Part shown: in pieces, positions 47,345 to 59,235 of the stretch
Layout of the letters: every line of letters begins with the position of its first letter
Numbering within the stretch: the first letter of the stretch is position 1
From: Panicum virgatum
Taxonomy: Eukaryota; Streptophyta; Magnoliopsida; Poales; Poaceae
DNA length: 64,000 bases
Assembly (NCBI RefSeq): GCF_016808335.1
Contig: NC_053150.1
Location: forward strand, 49,532,119-49,596,118
Direction: 5' to 3'
Translations under genes and position numbers: made by a program
Notes under the pieces: model-generated
Seen by the model: only the letters and a program-made list of their open reading frames with translations
Database searches by the model: none
Told to the model about the DNA's origin: nothing

Positions 47345-48285
47345 GCCGAGCTACAGACTCAGAGGACTCGGAGGATGACGAGGACTTCATTCCCACTGTT
47401 ACCGTCCCTCGAGGTGCTCATGACGATGAGGCAGGATCCTCTGGTGCAGCCCACGCCCCTGCTCCTCCAGTTACCACTGCTCAGGTAGCTCAGCCCGATG
47501 CACTTGCTGCCATTCTTACTCGGCTACCAGACCAGCAGGACAGATTTGCTGCAGCTCAGCTGAGTATGCAAGCCGAGCAGGCTCGCCAGCAGGAGGCCCA
47601 GACACTAGTGCTTGAAGGGATCCGACAGCAGCAGGAGGCCATGAGGTTACAGCTTCAGCAGCAGTCCCAGATCCAGCAGCAGATGTTCACCTTCTTCTCG
47701 GGATGCTTCGGTCAGCTGTACCGTCACACTGGACTGCCTGAGCCTCAGCTCCCTACACCCCAGCAGCTCCAGTTCGACCCCACTGCTCCCGCTCCACCTG
47801 TTGGCGGTTTTGTGCAGACACCCCTGGCGTCATTCCCGATGTCACCCCTTCTTCAGACCGGGTTGTTTGCCAGTCCTGTTCCTACTTCTGCTCCGGCTCC
47901 TGCTCCTCAGCCTAGTGTTTGGACTGCCGAGCAGCGTGCAGAGTTCCTTAGGCAGCAACAGATCCTACACCAGCTCCAGCACCCCTCGGCTCAGTCACTC
48001 ACGTTCGACTCACCTTCTCAGCCTGAGGTGCTTCGTCCGTCCGTCGTGCGCCCTACACAGCCAGACCTGACTCCCGTCACGTCTGCTCCTCATACGGACT
48101 CCACGGTCGTCGCCGAGCCAGCTACTACCGCTACACCAGCTACTTCTGCTGCTCCGACGACTCCGGTCGAGCAGAAGTCCTCTTCGGTCGACGACGACTG
48201 GACGGACGACGACGCCGACGACTCCGCCGCTCAGTTCTCCACCGGACCGAGTCTGAAGACCCCGCCTTCTCCAGCTCAGGATTAG
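47345..48285 (+). CDS. Gln/Pro-rich 3' ORF of a truncated LTR retrotransposon
   Basis: The frame is open from 47233, but the part with coding character begins near 47345 (DSEDSEDDEDFIPTVTVP), just after a junction with unrelated sequence. About 310 residues follow: an acidic start, a Gln-rich helix (QLSMQAEQARQQEAQTLVLE, then EAMRLQLQQQSQIQQQMFTF), a Pro/Ala/Thr-rich middle and an acidic DDDWTDDDADD tail ending PSPAQD. No protease, integrase or reverse transcriptase motif is present. Its place directly before a polypurine tract and 3' LTR matches the extra ORF downstream of pol in Sire-type copia elements. The 5' part of the element is missing, so this is a relic. Confidence 0.6.
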
Positions 48286-48535
48286 ATCGCCTTCTTTTTT
48301 GGTGCTTTGTTGCCAAAGGGGGAGATAGATAGGGGGAGTAGAGATAGGGGGAGCTTGGTGGGTTGTGGCGTGATTGGATCTTCATGGTTTTTGTGTATGG
48401 ACATGTTATTTGGATATTGTGTATGCTCTGTGCTGACATGTCCCTACATGTGCTTTATTTCGAGTAATGCATGCTTGTTTATCGCTTTCAATTTCATATC
48501 TTGTGTATCTCTACTTTGTGTTGTCATCAATCACC

Positions 48536-48549
48536 AAAAAGGGGGAGAT
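48536..48549 (+). promoter_or_regulatory. Polypurine tract of the retrotransposon
   Basis: The purine run aaaaagggggagat stands directly before the TG that opens the 3' LTR, the standard primer site for plus-strand DNA synthesis. Two weaker gggggag runs precede it at about 48320-48350. Confidence 0.75.
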
Positions 48550-50291
48550 TGAAGTGCATCTAGGCCGATAGATGTTAATGGTAAGTTTCGGTGATTAATG
48601 ACAACCGTATGCGACTAACGTGTGTTTTGAAGAAAAAATTAATGACTAATTTAGTCTCATATAAAATGTGAAAAGAGACCCCTCAATTCGGAACAATCAT
48701 GCGTGCCAATGACTCAATTTCAAAAATTAAGGACCTTTCTAGTCTCAAGTGTCACAAGGAGATGAAGGACACTCAATTTAGATAGGGTTTATAGTTTTTA
48801 GTTCTTGACCGTACTATTAAGAGGGGTTCATGAGTTAGTAGCTTGATCAAAATTGAGTTGGCCTTAGAAATCTTGCACACTCGCTCAAAAACAGCTCAAG
48901 ATGGTCAATAGAAGTTAACACAACACTTGAAAGAAGAAACAATCGAAGTTACATTTAAATCCAAGTCAATTCAGCTGAAAACAAAGAAAAACAGCAGCAC
49001 CGGTTGAACCGGTGCCCTAGCGTCGGAGCATCCGATGCTTGGCGGAAGGACCGATGCCCTGTCGGTCTATCTTCTCTGGGTACAGGCAGGAATCAAGTCG
49101 AAAACTCTATAGCACCGGTTGAACCGATGGTCAAAAGATAAGCACCGGTGCATTGGATGTACCTTGTTCCAGAGAGCGTGTTTTGGTGGACTTCTTCTTC
49201 TCTTCAGCACCGGTTGAACCGACGCTTCAGAATCAAAGCACCGGTGCATTAGACGTCCTATGTTTCAGAGAGCTTGTTTGAGTTGATCAGTGAACCTCTT
49301 CAGCACCGGTTGAACCGATGCCCCTACGGAGCATGCACCGGTGCAATGACGCAAGCCTGGATACTGTGTCAGAACCCCAACCCCTAAAATTTGGACACAG
49401 AGAGACCGGTTGAACCGACGCCTCAAATCTGACACCCATCGGTTCTTCCGCTGCTCACGGTTTCTCTGCAGTGGACTTCCAACGGCTATGTAACTCTTTC
49501 CACTCTATATAAGGGCACCCCATGGCTCATTTCAGTTGCCTTTGACACCCTGAATACTTGAGGCCACCCTTGAAAAGAAGAGAAAGTGCTTTGAGCAAAC
49601 AAGAGAAGATCTAGCACTTTGTTTGTGCTTCAACCTTGAAGAATCCATCCTTTGCAAGTGTAGCAAGTGTGCTTGAGCTAGGGCCAACTGAGTGTAGGTC
49701 AAGTGAAGGCTTAGGAGCTTGTTACTCTTGGTGTTTGACGGCACCTAGCCGGTCTTGGTGATCGGGAGGTTCTTGGTGAGCTCTTGGAGTTTGTGGGAGC
49801 CCCAAGACAAGAAGATTGTACACGGTGTGAAGCTCGCCGTTCCGGAGATGGAGAAGGAGCATTCTTAGTGATCACTTGCTTCTTGGTGAAGCAAGGGAGC
49901 TATACCCTTGTGTGGGTGCTCCAACGTGGATTAGGGGGGAGCGTCAACTCCTCGATACCACGGGAAAAAATCCGGTTGTCTCGTGTCTCTTACTTTTATT
50001 TCAAGCAATTAAATCTTTTCGTTGTTACTCTTGCTTTTGATTGCTTGTAGTTTGACTAGGACAACTTGCATGGTAGTGTGATCTTTTGCTTAGGTTTGAT
50101 CTTGCTAGTGTGAATTCTTTAAGATAAAATGATCATGATAGTGTGCTTACCTACCTAAGGATCTTTTGCTAGCATGCTATAGTGACTAGGTTTCAAATTT
50201 ATAGATTTGGCAATACTAGTCTAGGTTAAGGACTAGATAGAAATTGAAAAAGTCCCAATTCAACCCCCCTTCTTGGGCCACGATCCTTTCA
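48550..50291 (+). mobile_element. 3' LTR of the truncated copia/Sire-like retrotransposon
   Basis: The LTR begins tgaagtgcatctaggccgat and ends gggccacgatcctttca, 1742 bp. It has a TATA-like ctctatataagggcacc at about 49502 and many caccggttgaaccg(a/g)tg motifs between 48990 and 49450. It shares those motifs and the closing cgatc..tttca with the family B solo LTRs but differs in its start, so it is a related, separate family. Confidence 0.8.
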
Positions 50292-50539
50292 AAGGAGAGA
50301 TTTAAAAGGTGGGCTACATCAAAATGAAAATAAATGCTACTGAGAACAGAAAAACTTTCTTGGTAAAGACATGAGAAAATATTCTAAAGTGGTTTGTTTG
50401 GAAGAAGATAGAAGTGTTTATATATAGGAATATAGAAGTTGCTCGTTTCCGAGGGATGCTTGAGTTTTATTCCAATTGTACCTCATCAGTATTCTTTCAA
50501 GAACTATTTTTAGGTGCTTGATGGGTTAGATATCTATTT

Positions 50540-51416
50540 ATTTTGTTGGGTTTGTAGCAGCGAAGAACAATTATTTGTTGACAGATGACTATGACGAGGC
50601 AGTAAAACCTTCCCAAACTAATGGTTCTGCTCGGAAACATCAATAGAAGGATATGCCCCCCCCTCCCCCTGAACAATAATTTAATGGAAATGAGATACAA
50701 TCTACCCCTGTTGATAGAGCAGATGACGATGACATTTTTGTCAGAGATGGGGTTGACTATTCTGTCCCTAACAAGGAAATGAGCCAGAGCCCTGTTTCTG
50801 AGGATATGGATGAATCCCCACATAACAATCAGAAGGAGACTTGTTTTACTGAACCCATGTATGGCCCAATACCACCATCTGAACCTGCTCAAGCTTGGCA
50901 GGAGCCGGTAAGCCTATAAATATTCAGGGACTTAGGTTCTGGTGGATATCTGTAATTTGAACCATGCACTTTGAATGCTAGAGGCTGACAATTTATTTGC
51001 TATTTCTCCATACCTGTTTTTAGTTCTCTATATTCCAATTTATCCAACTTGGTTGTAATATTTAATGTTTCTGGGTTCAGAATGGGTATGATGCTGTTGA
51101 AGCCAAGATGGCAGCTGCCGGGTATCAAGGCGACCGGTCAGGCTATGTGTATGCAGAACAACAGTTCTGTTATCCGGAATAGTATTTGCGAGGTTCATGA
51201 CTCAAGCAGACAAGGATCGGGGCCTAGGTTCTGTTTTCAAAAGTGATGATCAAAGACTTAATCAGCTGAGAGAAAAGGATACACGAGAGAGATAGAGAGA
51301 TCCAAAATTTATTTCAGATAGTTACTCCGAGTGTTATCCTGGTTATTAGGAGTAATAATGAGATTGCAGGGAGCTCGCTTTATCAAAGTTCAAAAATGGA
51401 TATGGGTGGACGGGTA
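50540..51416 (+). pseudogene. RED/SMU2 (IK) splicing-factor pseudogene
   Basis: The plus strand carries decayed exons. The first, about 50700-50910, has DDDDIFVRDGVDYSVPNKEM and TEPMYGPIPPSEPAQAWQEP, and meets a GT donor. The second, from 51081, has NGYDAVEAKMAAAGYQGDRS then YVYAEQQFCYPE and a stop. Readable pieces continue as QADKDRGLGSVFKSDDQRLN, SDSYSECYPGYQE and SKMDMGGR. This order matches the C-terminal half of plant RED-family proteins, spliceosome components. At least three stops and frame changes interrupt it. Intron-like sequence is kept, so it is a DNA-level duplicate rather than a processed copy. Confidence 0.75.
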
Positions 51417-51426
51417 AGTGAAATCA

Positions 51427-52610
51427 TTCGAATTAGGGATATAAATGGTACGGATATTTCCCAACAGACCAACCGACTGAGAAGGGTCGGATATCCGGAT
51501 ATTTTTACGTATATCAGATACGCACTCAGATATTTTATTCATATATTGAATTCGGATACAAAATGAGTAATATCTTTCGGATATCGAATATCCGATCGGG
51601 TAATCCAGATAGATAGTTCGAATACTAAAGTTAGATAGTTTTATATAATATAAATATATACTTAATAAAAAACTAATTTAATCTCTAAAAATTTATAACT
51701 AATTCATTTCAAATCAGAAAATATAAAATTAGTTCCATTTTTTCTAAAAATATAATTTACCGATTGCCACCACTTTAGTTTTACAATACCAAATGAATAC
51801 CTGAATAAAAATCTAATTTATTTCTAAAAATTATGAATAATTTTTTTCAAATTAGAGAAATATAAAATTAGCACCAAAAAGTTTGTAAAAATATAATCTG
51901 CCTGTTGCCACTCAATTGAAGTTGATTCTTATTTATTCTTAGTCTAGTTCAAGAACTAAACTCAAACTTTAGCAATAATTCGATGGTCAAAAATAGACTT
52001 GGATCCCTCTTATCCTGGATCCCTGCGCGACAACCGACTTGCCCGCAAGACTTGTCCTTTTAGGTTAGGTGGACCAGACCTTCCGTTTTAATAAAAAAAT
52101 CAATATGGTATAATAGTTCAAACTCTAGCAATAAATCGATATCTCCTATATATTTATGGTTTTAATAAATTGAAATGACATTGTCATGTAATTGAGTGCC
52201 TAAAATGGTATGTCATCTATTATTAATTTGGTTAATCAACCACAATTTTAGTTTAAATGTAGCCTCCGAAACAGATGAATCAATTCGAGTGCTTCAAGTA
52301 TCATCAATGTAATAAGTTATAATATCATATAATTTAGTATTTCCAATCTAAGCTATGTGGCAAGTTAGAATGTCATGTAATCGAATCTCTCCCATCTATG
52401 TAATAGTTAGAGAAGTCATTTGTTAATTTGTTTTGTTAAGTATAACTTAATTAAAATTTGGAGTCTTATTATGATTTTTTGAGTGTTAAAACATGTGTGA
52501 TATGAATAAATGTTACTTTTACTCTATATCCGAATAAAACATGTCTATTTGTATTCGTAACCGGAGCAATTCGGATTCATATTCGTATTTGCAACCAAAG
52601 CAATCCGGCT
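51427..52610. mobile_element. hAT-like fragment rich in ggatat/atatcc motifs
   Basis: It begins tagggatataaatggtacgg directly after the RED pseudogene. It has dense tcggatatccggatat-type motifs at both ends (51480-51610, 52540-52605), typical of subterminal transposase-binding repeats. It contains two diverged copies of a ctaaaaattta..ataaaattag block (51670-51900). The right terminus and target duplication are not visible. Confidence 0.5.
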
Positions 52611-52702
52611 TTTCTCTGTCAACTTGCCGCTGCTGATCTCAGGTCACCAAATGGTAAGGCCTACTTGGGAGGAGATGGGAGGGACTCTCCGCGGCGGCCG
52701 CA

Positions 52703-52736
<34 letters not shown>
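52703..52736 (+). repeat. Uninterrupted G34 run
   Basis: Thirty-four consecutive G residues lie between ccgca and taggag. Runs of this length are rare, unstable and hard to sequence. It could fold into G-quadruplexes, or its length could be an assembly artefact. Confidence 0.9.
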
Positions 52737-52737
<1 letters not shown>

Positions 52738-52739
52738 AG

Positions 52740-54154
52740 GAGATGTGGTCGGCTGGCCGTGGTGGTGCAGTCCCTGCGCCCTGTAACTGGAGGCGTGCTC
52801 TGAGTGGAAATTGGAGACCACTCACTACGTTTTCATCATGCGTTTTGTTCCTCGGTGGGAGAAATTGCTCTGCATTTTGGCTCCAAACTCATCACTGATG
52901 ATCGTGAGCGCCGGTGGCCCTAAGTCTCGACCTGTTGATTGGCATGGCAGTAGGGCACTCAGTTAGGTGTCACTTGTCAGCTGACGAAAATTTCACCAGC
53001 AGAAAGGGAGGGGCACGGCTGCGATGCACAAGGATTGCTAGCAGACGTTTTTTTTTCTCCCGCTACTCCATCTGAGCTTATGCTTGAAAATAAAAACCCA
53101 GAAGATACCAGGACTAGCACTGGAGATCAATCAGGTTGGTAAAAGTTCCTTGTCCTGGAGATCTGGACCCAATGCTTGATGCGGCACCGACAACTTCTTC
53201 CTGCTTGTTTGACGTTCCGGATGGTTAGTCTCATCTCTCTTGCAACTTGCGATCCGGGGGGCAAGGTATCGCCGTAAGATGGGAGGTAGCAATACCTCTC
53301 GCTGACCAAGTTCCGCTACGTGACATGCCAACAAAATCCGAATTACCATCTGGATTTCACTTAAAACAACTTTGAAGCCCAAAAAAGTACAACCAGATGA
53401 AAATACCCTGTCTTGAGTTCACCAGAATTACAGGTCGCTAAGATTTATTGTGGTTAGCCCGCAAAGAAAAAAAAAAGATTTATGGCGGTTAGGAACAAAC
53501 AAGGACAGCAAAATTTTAAGTTCACGTTACTGAAGTCTGCAGCTAACCGTCAACAAACAAGCAAGCAAGCAATTGTTCTGTTGCATTCAGATCTACCAGC
53601 TAGTGGCTACAAAGTGACATTTCGTTCTCCGAAGGGCGCACATGTCCAACAAAGTTAAAGCAGCACCCACTAATGTGGGGCTTCAGCTGTAAGCTCAGCC
53701 TCAGCTCGCATCTGAAGCCTCCAGAATTCAATCCACCGAAAGATGCAGCGCAGCCATCAACGTGATATAACACGCTCATCTTTTTGTTTCATTAGAAGCT
53801 CATGAAAAGGAGAAACGTCTGAATAGACGAGACCACCACAACTTTTTGAAAATTATTAGAAGGCTAATATCAAAATTTTAAGAGGCCGCCAGATCAGCTA
53901 GGAGGACCCTTGTTCCCAAAGCTTCAGGCTCGTTTGCAGCTCTCATGGCGACACCAACCACACCACAAATATGCTACGTATCTTGCAAGCAAAACCAGCA
54001 TCTAAAGCCACTCAAAGCAGCCACCACTGTGTTTCACAGCTTTTCTGTCATGCATTTGCTAAATCTGTGCGATCCAGGGCCAGCTCTAAACATGTACCAC
54101 GCACAACTGAATTCATCCCAGCAATACCAGCTCTGAGTTTGTCAGGTCTTTGAG
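52740..54154. other. Intergenic region upstream of MAP65
   Basis: No convincing gene on either strand. The last few hundred bases must contain the MAP65 promoter and 5' UTR, but no clear TATA box was identified. Confidence 0.4.
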
Positions 54155-57100
54155 ATGGGATCACTCAAGATGACTGAAAAAGCTCCCGGTGCTGCGCTGC
54201 CAGAGTCTTCATGTGCCTACTTGCTTCAAGAACTGAAGGTACACATATTTCTTTCAAAACAAACACATCTATACTAGTTCCATTCTAGGTGAAATGCTTA
54301 CTAAACTCTGCATGGTGCTTAGATGATATGGGATGAAGTTGGGCAAGACCAAAGTGAGAGGGAACGAATACTGGAAGAGCTCGAGCAGGAGTGCCAAGAA
54401 GTTTACAGAAGGAAAGTTAATAGTGCGAATATGTCAAGGATTCAGCTGCATCAAGCATTAGCTGAATCTGAAGCTGAATTTACCAACCTGCTCCTATCCC
54501 TTGGAGAAAGATCATTCCCAGGCCGAGTAAACATCAGCTTCTTACACATCTCATCATTTAACCATATCAAACAAGAAACCATTGGAAGCTAACATGTATT
54601 CCTTTTATGCAGCCTGAAAAAATGGCAGGCACTCTAAAGGAGCAGCTGAATTCCATTACACCCGCCCTACAAGAAATGCAGATGAGAAAAGAAGCCAGAG
54701 TAAAACAGTTCATGGAGGTTCAAACTGAAATACAAAGAATTGCTTCTGAAATTGCTGGACGATTGGGGACCGAAACTGTCACTGTAAATGACGAAGATCT
54801 GTCACTGAAGAAACTCGAGGAATTCCAAAGCGAATTGCAAATAATGAAAAGAGAGAAGGTACACGTCTCCTTGACTTGATGAGAAACCTGCAATATAATA
54901 AATAACAGGCCTGGATCTGATTTTGGAATTTTGTTTTCTCCAGAGTGATCGCCTCTGCAAAGTTGAAGAATACAAAGTTCTAATTCAGAATTTTGGAAAA
55001 GTCATGGGAATGGATCCTTCAAAGCTACTCGCTAATGTTCACCCAAGATTGTTAGATGGACCAAACGAGCAACAGACAAAGAATATCAGTGATGAAATCC
55101 TCAAAAAGCTCAACATGACTGTTCAGCAGCTTAAAGAAGAGAAGAACAATAGAAGGGAGAAGGTGATTTGTCATATGTCTGGTACCCACCACTGTAGCCA
55201 CGCTTCACTTGGTTAGGTTAATACATTCAAGCTCTCACGGAGTGATACGTATTGAAAAGAATTAGCGTAATTAGATCAAGAATAGCAGAAAGCAAACTGG
55301 CATAATGCATTTGCCAGACACTTCATTAGTCCTCTTACAAAATATCACCTTCGAACTTATTAATAATTTTAGGAGTAACAAGTTATTGCTTCTGCTATTC
55401 CAATAGGAAATATATAGTGAAAATTAAAGAAAGAATAATAAAGAAACTTGGGAACTACATACATTATTGCCTACTAATGCAGGTATTATTTTGTAGCTCC
55501 AAAACCTCGTAAAAGCATTAACAAACTTATGGGATACACTGGATACTACCATGGAGGAACGCCAACCATATGGGCAAATGAAGATACTTGCAATAACTTC
55601 AGTAAATGGTATGTTAGGTCCTGGAAGCCTCACACTTGAGACAATTCAACAGGTAAACCCCAGAGATGAAACTTCAAATCAAAAGAGAAAAAAACGATGT
55701 ATGTCAGTATATCTTCTTGAAGCTGATAGGTTTTAAAATTTACCATATTGAATGAAATAGGTTGAATCTGAAGTCCAGAGATTGAATCAGCTGAAGGCAA
55801 GCAAAATGAAAGAGCTATTCCTAAAAAAGAGAGCAGAGGTCGATGAAATTTGCAAGACATCACACATGGACATGCCTTACCAAACAGAAATGGACAAAAT
55901 AATGGATCTGATAATGTCAGGTGGGTTTCAGTACTGGGGTATACTTTCCAGTTTCCACTGCATTGACTAATATGGCTATTTGGGGAATAAATGAACAGGA
56001 GATGTTGTACACGATGATCTATTAAAGACTATGGATGAATATATATACAAAGCGAAAGAGGAGGCCACAAGCAGGAAAGATATAGTGGACAAGGTCGAGA
56101 AATGGATGGCTTCATGTGATGAGGAACGATGGCTAGAAGAATACAGCAGGGTGCAATGGCTGCTTGATGACCATAGACATGTGCCTTCTATTCAGGTCAA
56201 ATTTTTATCAAGTTGATTATAATTTTTTTTTGTACAGGATGAGAGAAGGTATTCAATAAGCAGAGGAGCCCACAAGCACCTGAAACGGGCAGAGCGTGCT
56301 AGAATCATAGTAAACAAAATCCCAGGTACGTATGCTAATAACGCTACAGAGTAACATGGAAACTATGCAACATATATTTACTAGAAATGGTGCAGGCTTG
56401 GTAGAACAGTTAATGGCCAAGACACAATTCTGGGAACAGGAGAGAAACAAGATCTTCTACTATGATGAGGTGCAAGCTCATATACTCCAAAACAGAACTG
56501 TCTCATTTAAACTCATCAATTCAAAATTTGGACTTTAGAACAAAATCCCTCATAGTTCTCATAGTTCATAAAGCATTTGGATTTAAGAAGATAATTATCC
56601 TACACTGATCTAGATGGCCAAAATGTATAGTTCAGTGCGTTACTTTTGCTGTACTAGTAACTTCTTTAATGGCTTTAGCCCATCTTTGAACTATCATGAA
56701 CATGATTTATACAGAGTCAAACTTTCATACTTGAAAGAGGCCAAAATACTGAACAAATGTGGCATTCTCACATCGCACTATACAATGTTGGTATTGTAGT
56801 AGCCAGCTGCACAACATAGATGCATTTTGAATTGGCACCTTTCGAATTTATGTAAACAGAGGCTAGGTATATTTGGAAGTCATTGAATAAGGTAGCAGCA
56901 ATAAATGTTAACGTAAACTAATAGCCCTCACCTATTTAAGAAACCTTGTGAATATGCTTATTTGCAACAGCAGGATAATAGAAGTTATACATCCGGCATT
57001 GAATAGATGTAACCAAGTAAAAATAAAAACTCAGAACACAGCACACCACCCAAAATAAATCAAGAGTGTTAATTAGTATGCAAAACACTAGTGCTTTTTC

Positions 57101-58945
57101 CCCAAAAGAAAAAAACATAGGGAGCGATGTACCTGAAGAAGGGGGACTTTATGCTCAATTTTTATAGTTTGGATTATGTCACAGCATCTGTGAAGGGAGC
57201 ATTCTTCCAAGACCACCATTTGGGGGAACTCAGTGCAATAAAGAATAAGCCAGTTAGTCTTGAAACCAAAAATGACTGAAGCAAGCACGTGTAGGCTGGT
57301 GCGAAGTATATTGTGCAGACGGCAAGGCATGAAAGGAAATCCATCATATCCAAACAGGCAAGGCAAGGCTACATATGCCATGCCTGTACATAGAAAACAT
57401 TAAAACAAGCAAAAGGCAGTTAACTTGGGGAAACATATTCCTTAGCATTACAATCTGCAACGATGTAAAAGAAAATTAGAAATTATCGGATGATAATGCA
57501 TGAGGGATATAGGTGCCCACCGCGAGTGAAGATGGATAAGACTGTGCACTCAACTATGGAAAACCAACCAATACCAGGGCAAGGCCTACAGAGATATTTA
57601 GAAAGAAATTCAATATAAACAAAATAGTGGTGATTCTCATAGGAAAGGCGCAAAATCTCCACCCATAAAATCTAAGACATATTTGTATTAAAAGTAAAAT
57701 TTTGACCAAAGGTTGCATCAATAATTCAATAGATTCACATTCAAATTAATTTTCCGAATTATATTGATTCTTACAATGACAATATATAGTTTAAAAGAAA
57801 TCAATGGTCAACATCTACATTTCAAGACTTTCTTCTTTTAAAATATGCCGTGCATTGATAGATAGAGGGAGTACTGCACAACAAAAAAGACCTTATGTTA
57901 CCTTAAACCAAGAAGTTATTCAGGAAATGATCATTCTATTGGTAAATTAATATATATACTCCCTCCATTCCAAATTATTGGTTGGTTTAGCTTTTCTAAA
58001 TACATAGCATTTGCTATGCACCTAGATATACACTATGTCTAGATACATAGGAAAACTAGTATCTAGAAAAGCCAAAATGACCTATAATTAGGAGTAGAGG
58101 GTGTACAGTTTATGTTCAGAAGATGTTATAGAAACAACCTTGCAAAAAATACTGTTGTCTGTATTTGCATGGTTAACTCTTACCTGTAAAAATAGCAATA
58201 ACAACAAATTCCTTGTATTAAACTATTAAGTGAAATATATTATTAAAAAAACAAACAGCCATGCATACAAAGTCTTAACAGTTTCTTGAGCATAACTGCT
58301 AACAGTTTCTTGAGCATAACTGCTAACATAAGCTTTTGCAGCTTCCGCTTCTGGCAATGCTGAAAGACTACATGTTGACACTCAAAGAAAAAGAAGAAGA
58401 GAAATACAGGCAACGGGTAAGTTCTCAAATGGTTGATGGTACGGGAATCACCTAACCTGGCTCATACAGGAATGATTGGATAAGGATGTTGCTCTAGGAA
58501 TTCAGTTTAAATTCGAGCTAGACCCTAAAAGTTTGGATTCCAGCACCACCTCTTATCCAAACAGGATCTACGAATTTCACCTATTACCAGTCAGGATGAT
58601 GTTGGTTTCATAAACATTTCTTTACAGGAGAATAAAAAGATACAGACTCTACTTGTAAAGAGGAATGAGAATACATTAATGTTAAGGCCCAACACAAGCT
58701 TCAGTCGTCCATCAAGCAGAGCCTTCAATAGTCCTGGCTCCACATCCATACGGAGCAGCCAAGTTTCTGCCAAAGTTCTACTACTACCTGACTCAGAGAA
58801 CTCTCCAGCTGAAAAAGATATGCATGCAAAAAGAATTAGGAACAGAGCTATGCAGAACGCACTGGGAAAAAACAGAAGCTGTTCAACCTCTCATGAAGAT
58901 AAAACATCAGTCTCCACAGTGAAACAAGGCCTTTCACCAATTTGA
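54155..58945 (+). CDS. MAP65: 65-kDa microtubule-associated protein (MAP65/PRC1/Ase1 family)
   Basis: MAP65 dimers crosslink antiparallel microtubules in the phragmoplast, preprophase band and cortical arrays. Eleven exons: 54155-54238, 54323-54526, 54613-54858, 54944-55162, 55497-55652, 55761-55920, 55999-56195, 56238-56325, 56396-56469, 58342-58416 and 58628-58945, giving 606 residues, normal for the family. The N-terminal rod is coiled coil ([20 protein letters not shown]). The conserved microtubule-binding region includes [37 protein letters not shown] and [38 protein letters not shown] follows. The C-terminal tail (from about residue 515) is Ser-rich and basic ([19 protein letters not shown]), the usual site of cell-cycle phosphorylation. 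Intron 9 is 1.87 kb and holds a Stowaway element. The start is the ATG before [11 protein letters not shown]. Confidence 0.95.
57957..58096. repeat. Stowaway-type MITE (MAP65 intron 9)
   Basis: It starts tactccctccattccaaatt and ends cctataattaggagta. Inner parts ttggtttagcttttctaaat and ctagaaaagccaaaatgacc are inverted. It is related to the elements at 9788 and 29998. Confidence 0.75.
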
Positions 58946-59235
58946 TTTTTCCATGTTTTTTTTTTTGCCTTCAAATTTTATACAGTAAGTTGTCCGTCCA
59001 ATATGTGAAGTTACAACTACTGCCTTAAGCTATTAGAAAAAAATGAATATCAGTAGGTTTGTAAGCACCTTATACCATACTAACATATTTATTGATGTAT
59101 CATTCAGGAAAGTATGCTATTTTAACTTTTTGTATGCTGAACTGCTGATACTTCATGAGATCATATTGCATGGAAGCACACAAGAAATGTGACTTACCAC
59201 ATTGGTGGATCAATTCTATGATTTCTGGCAGCATA

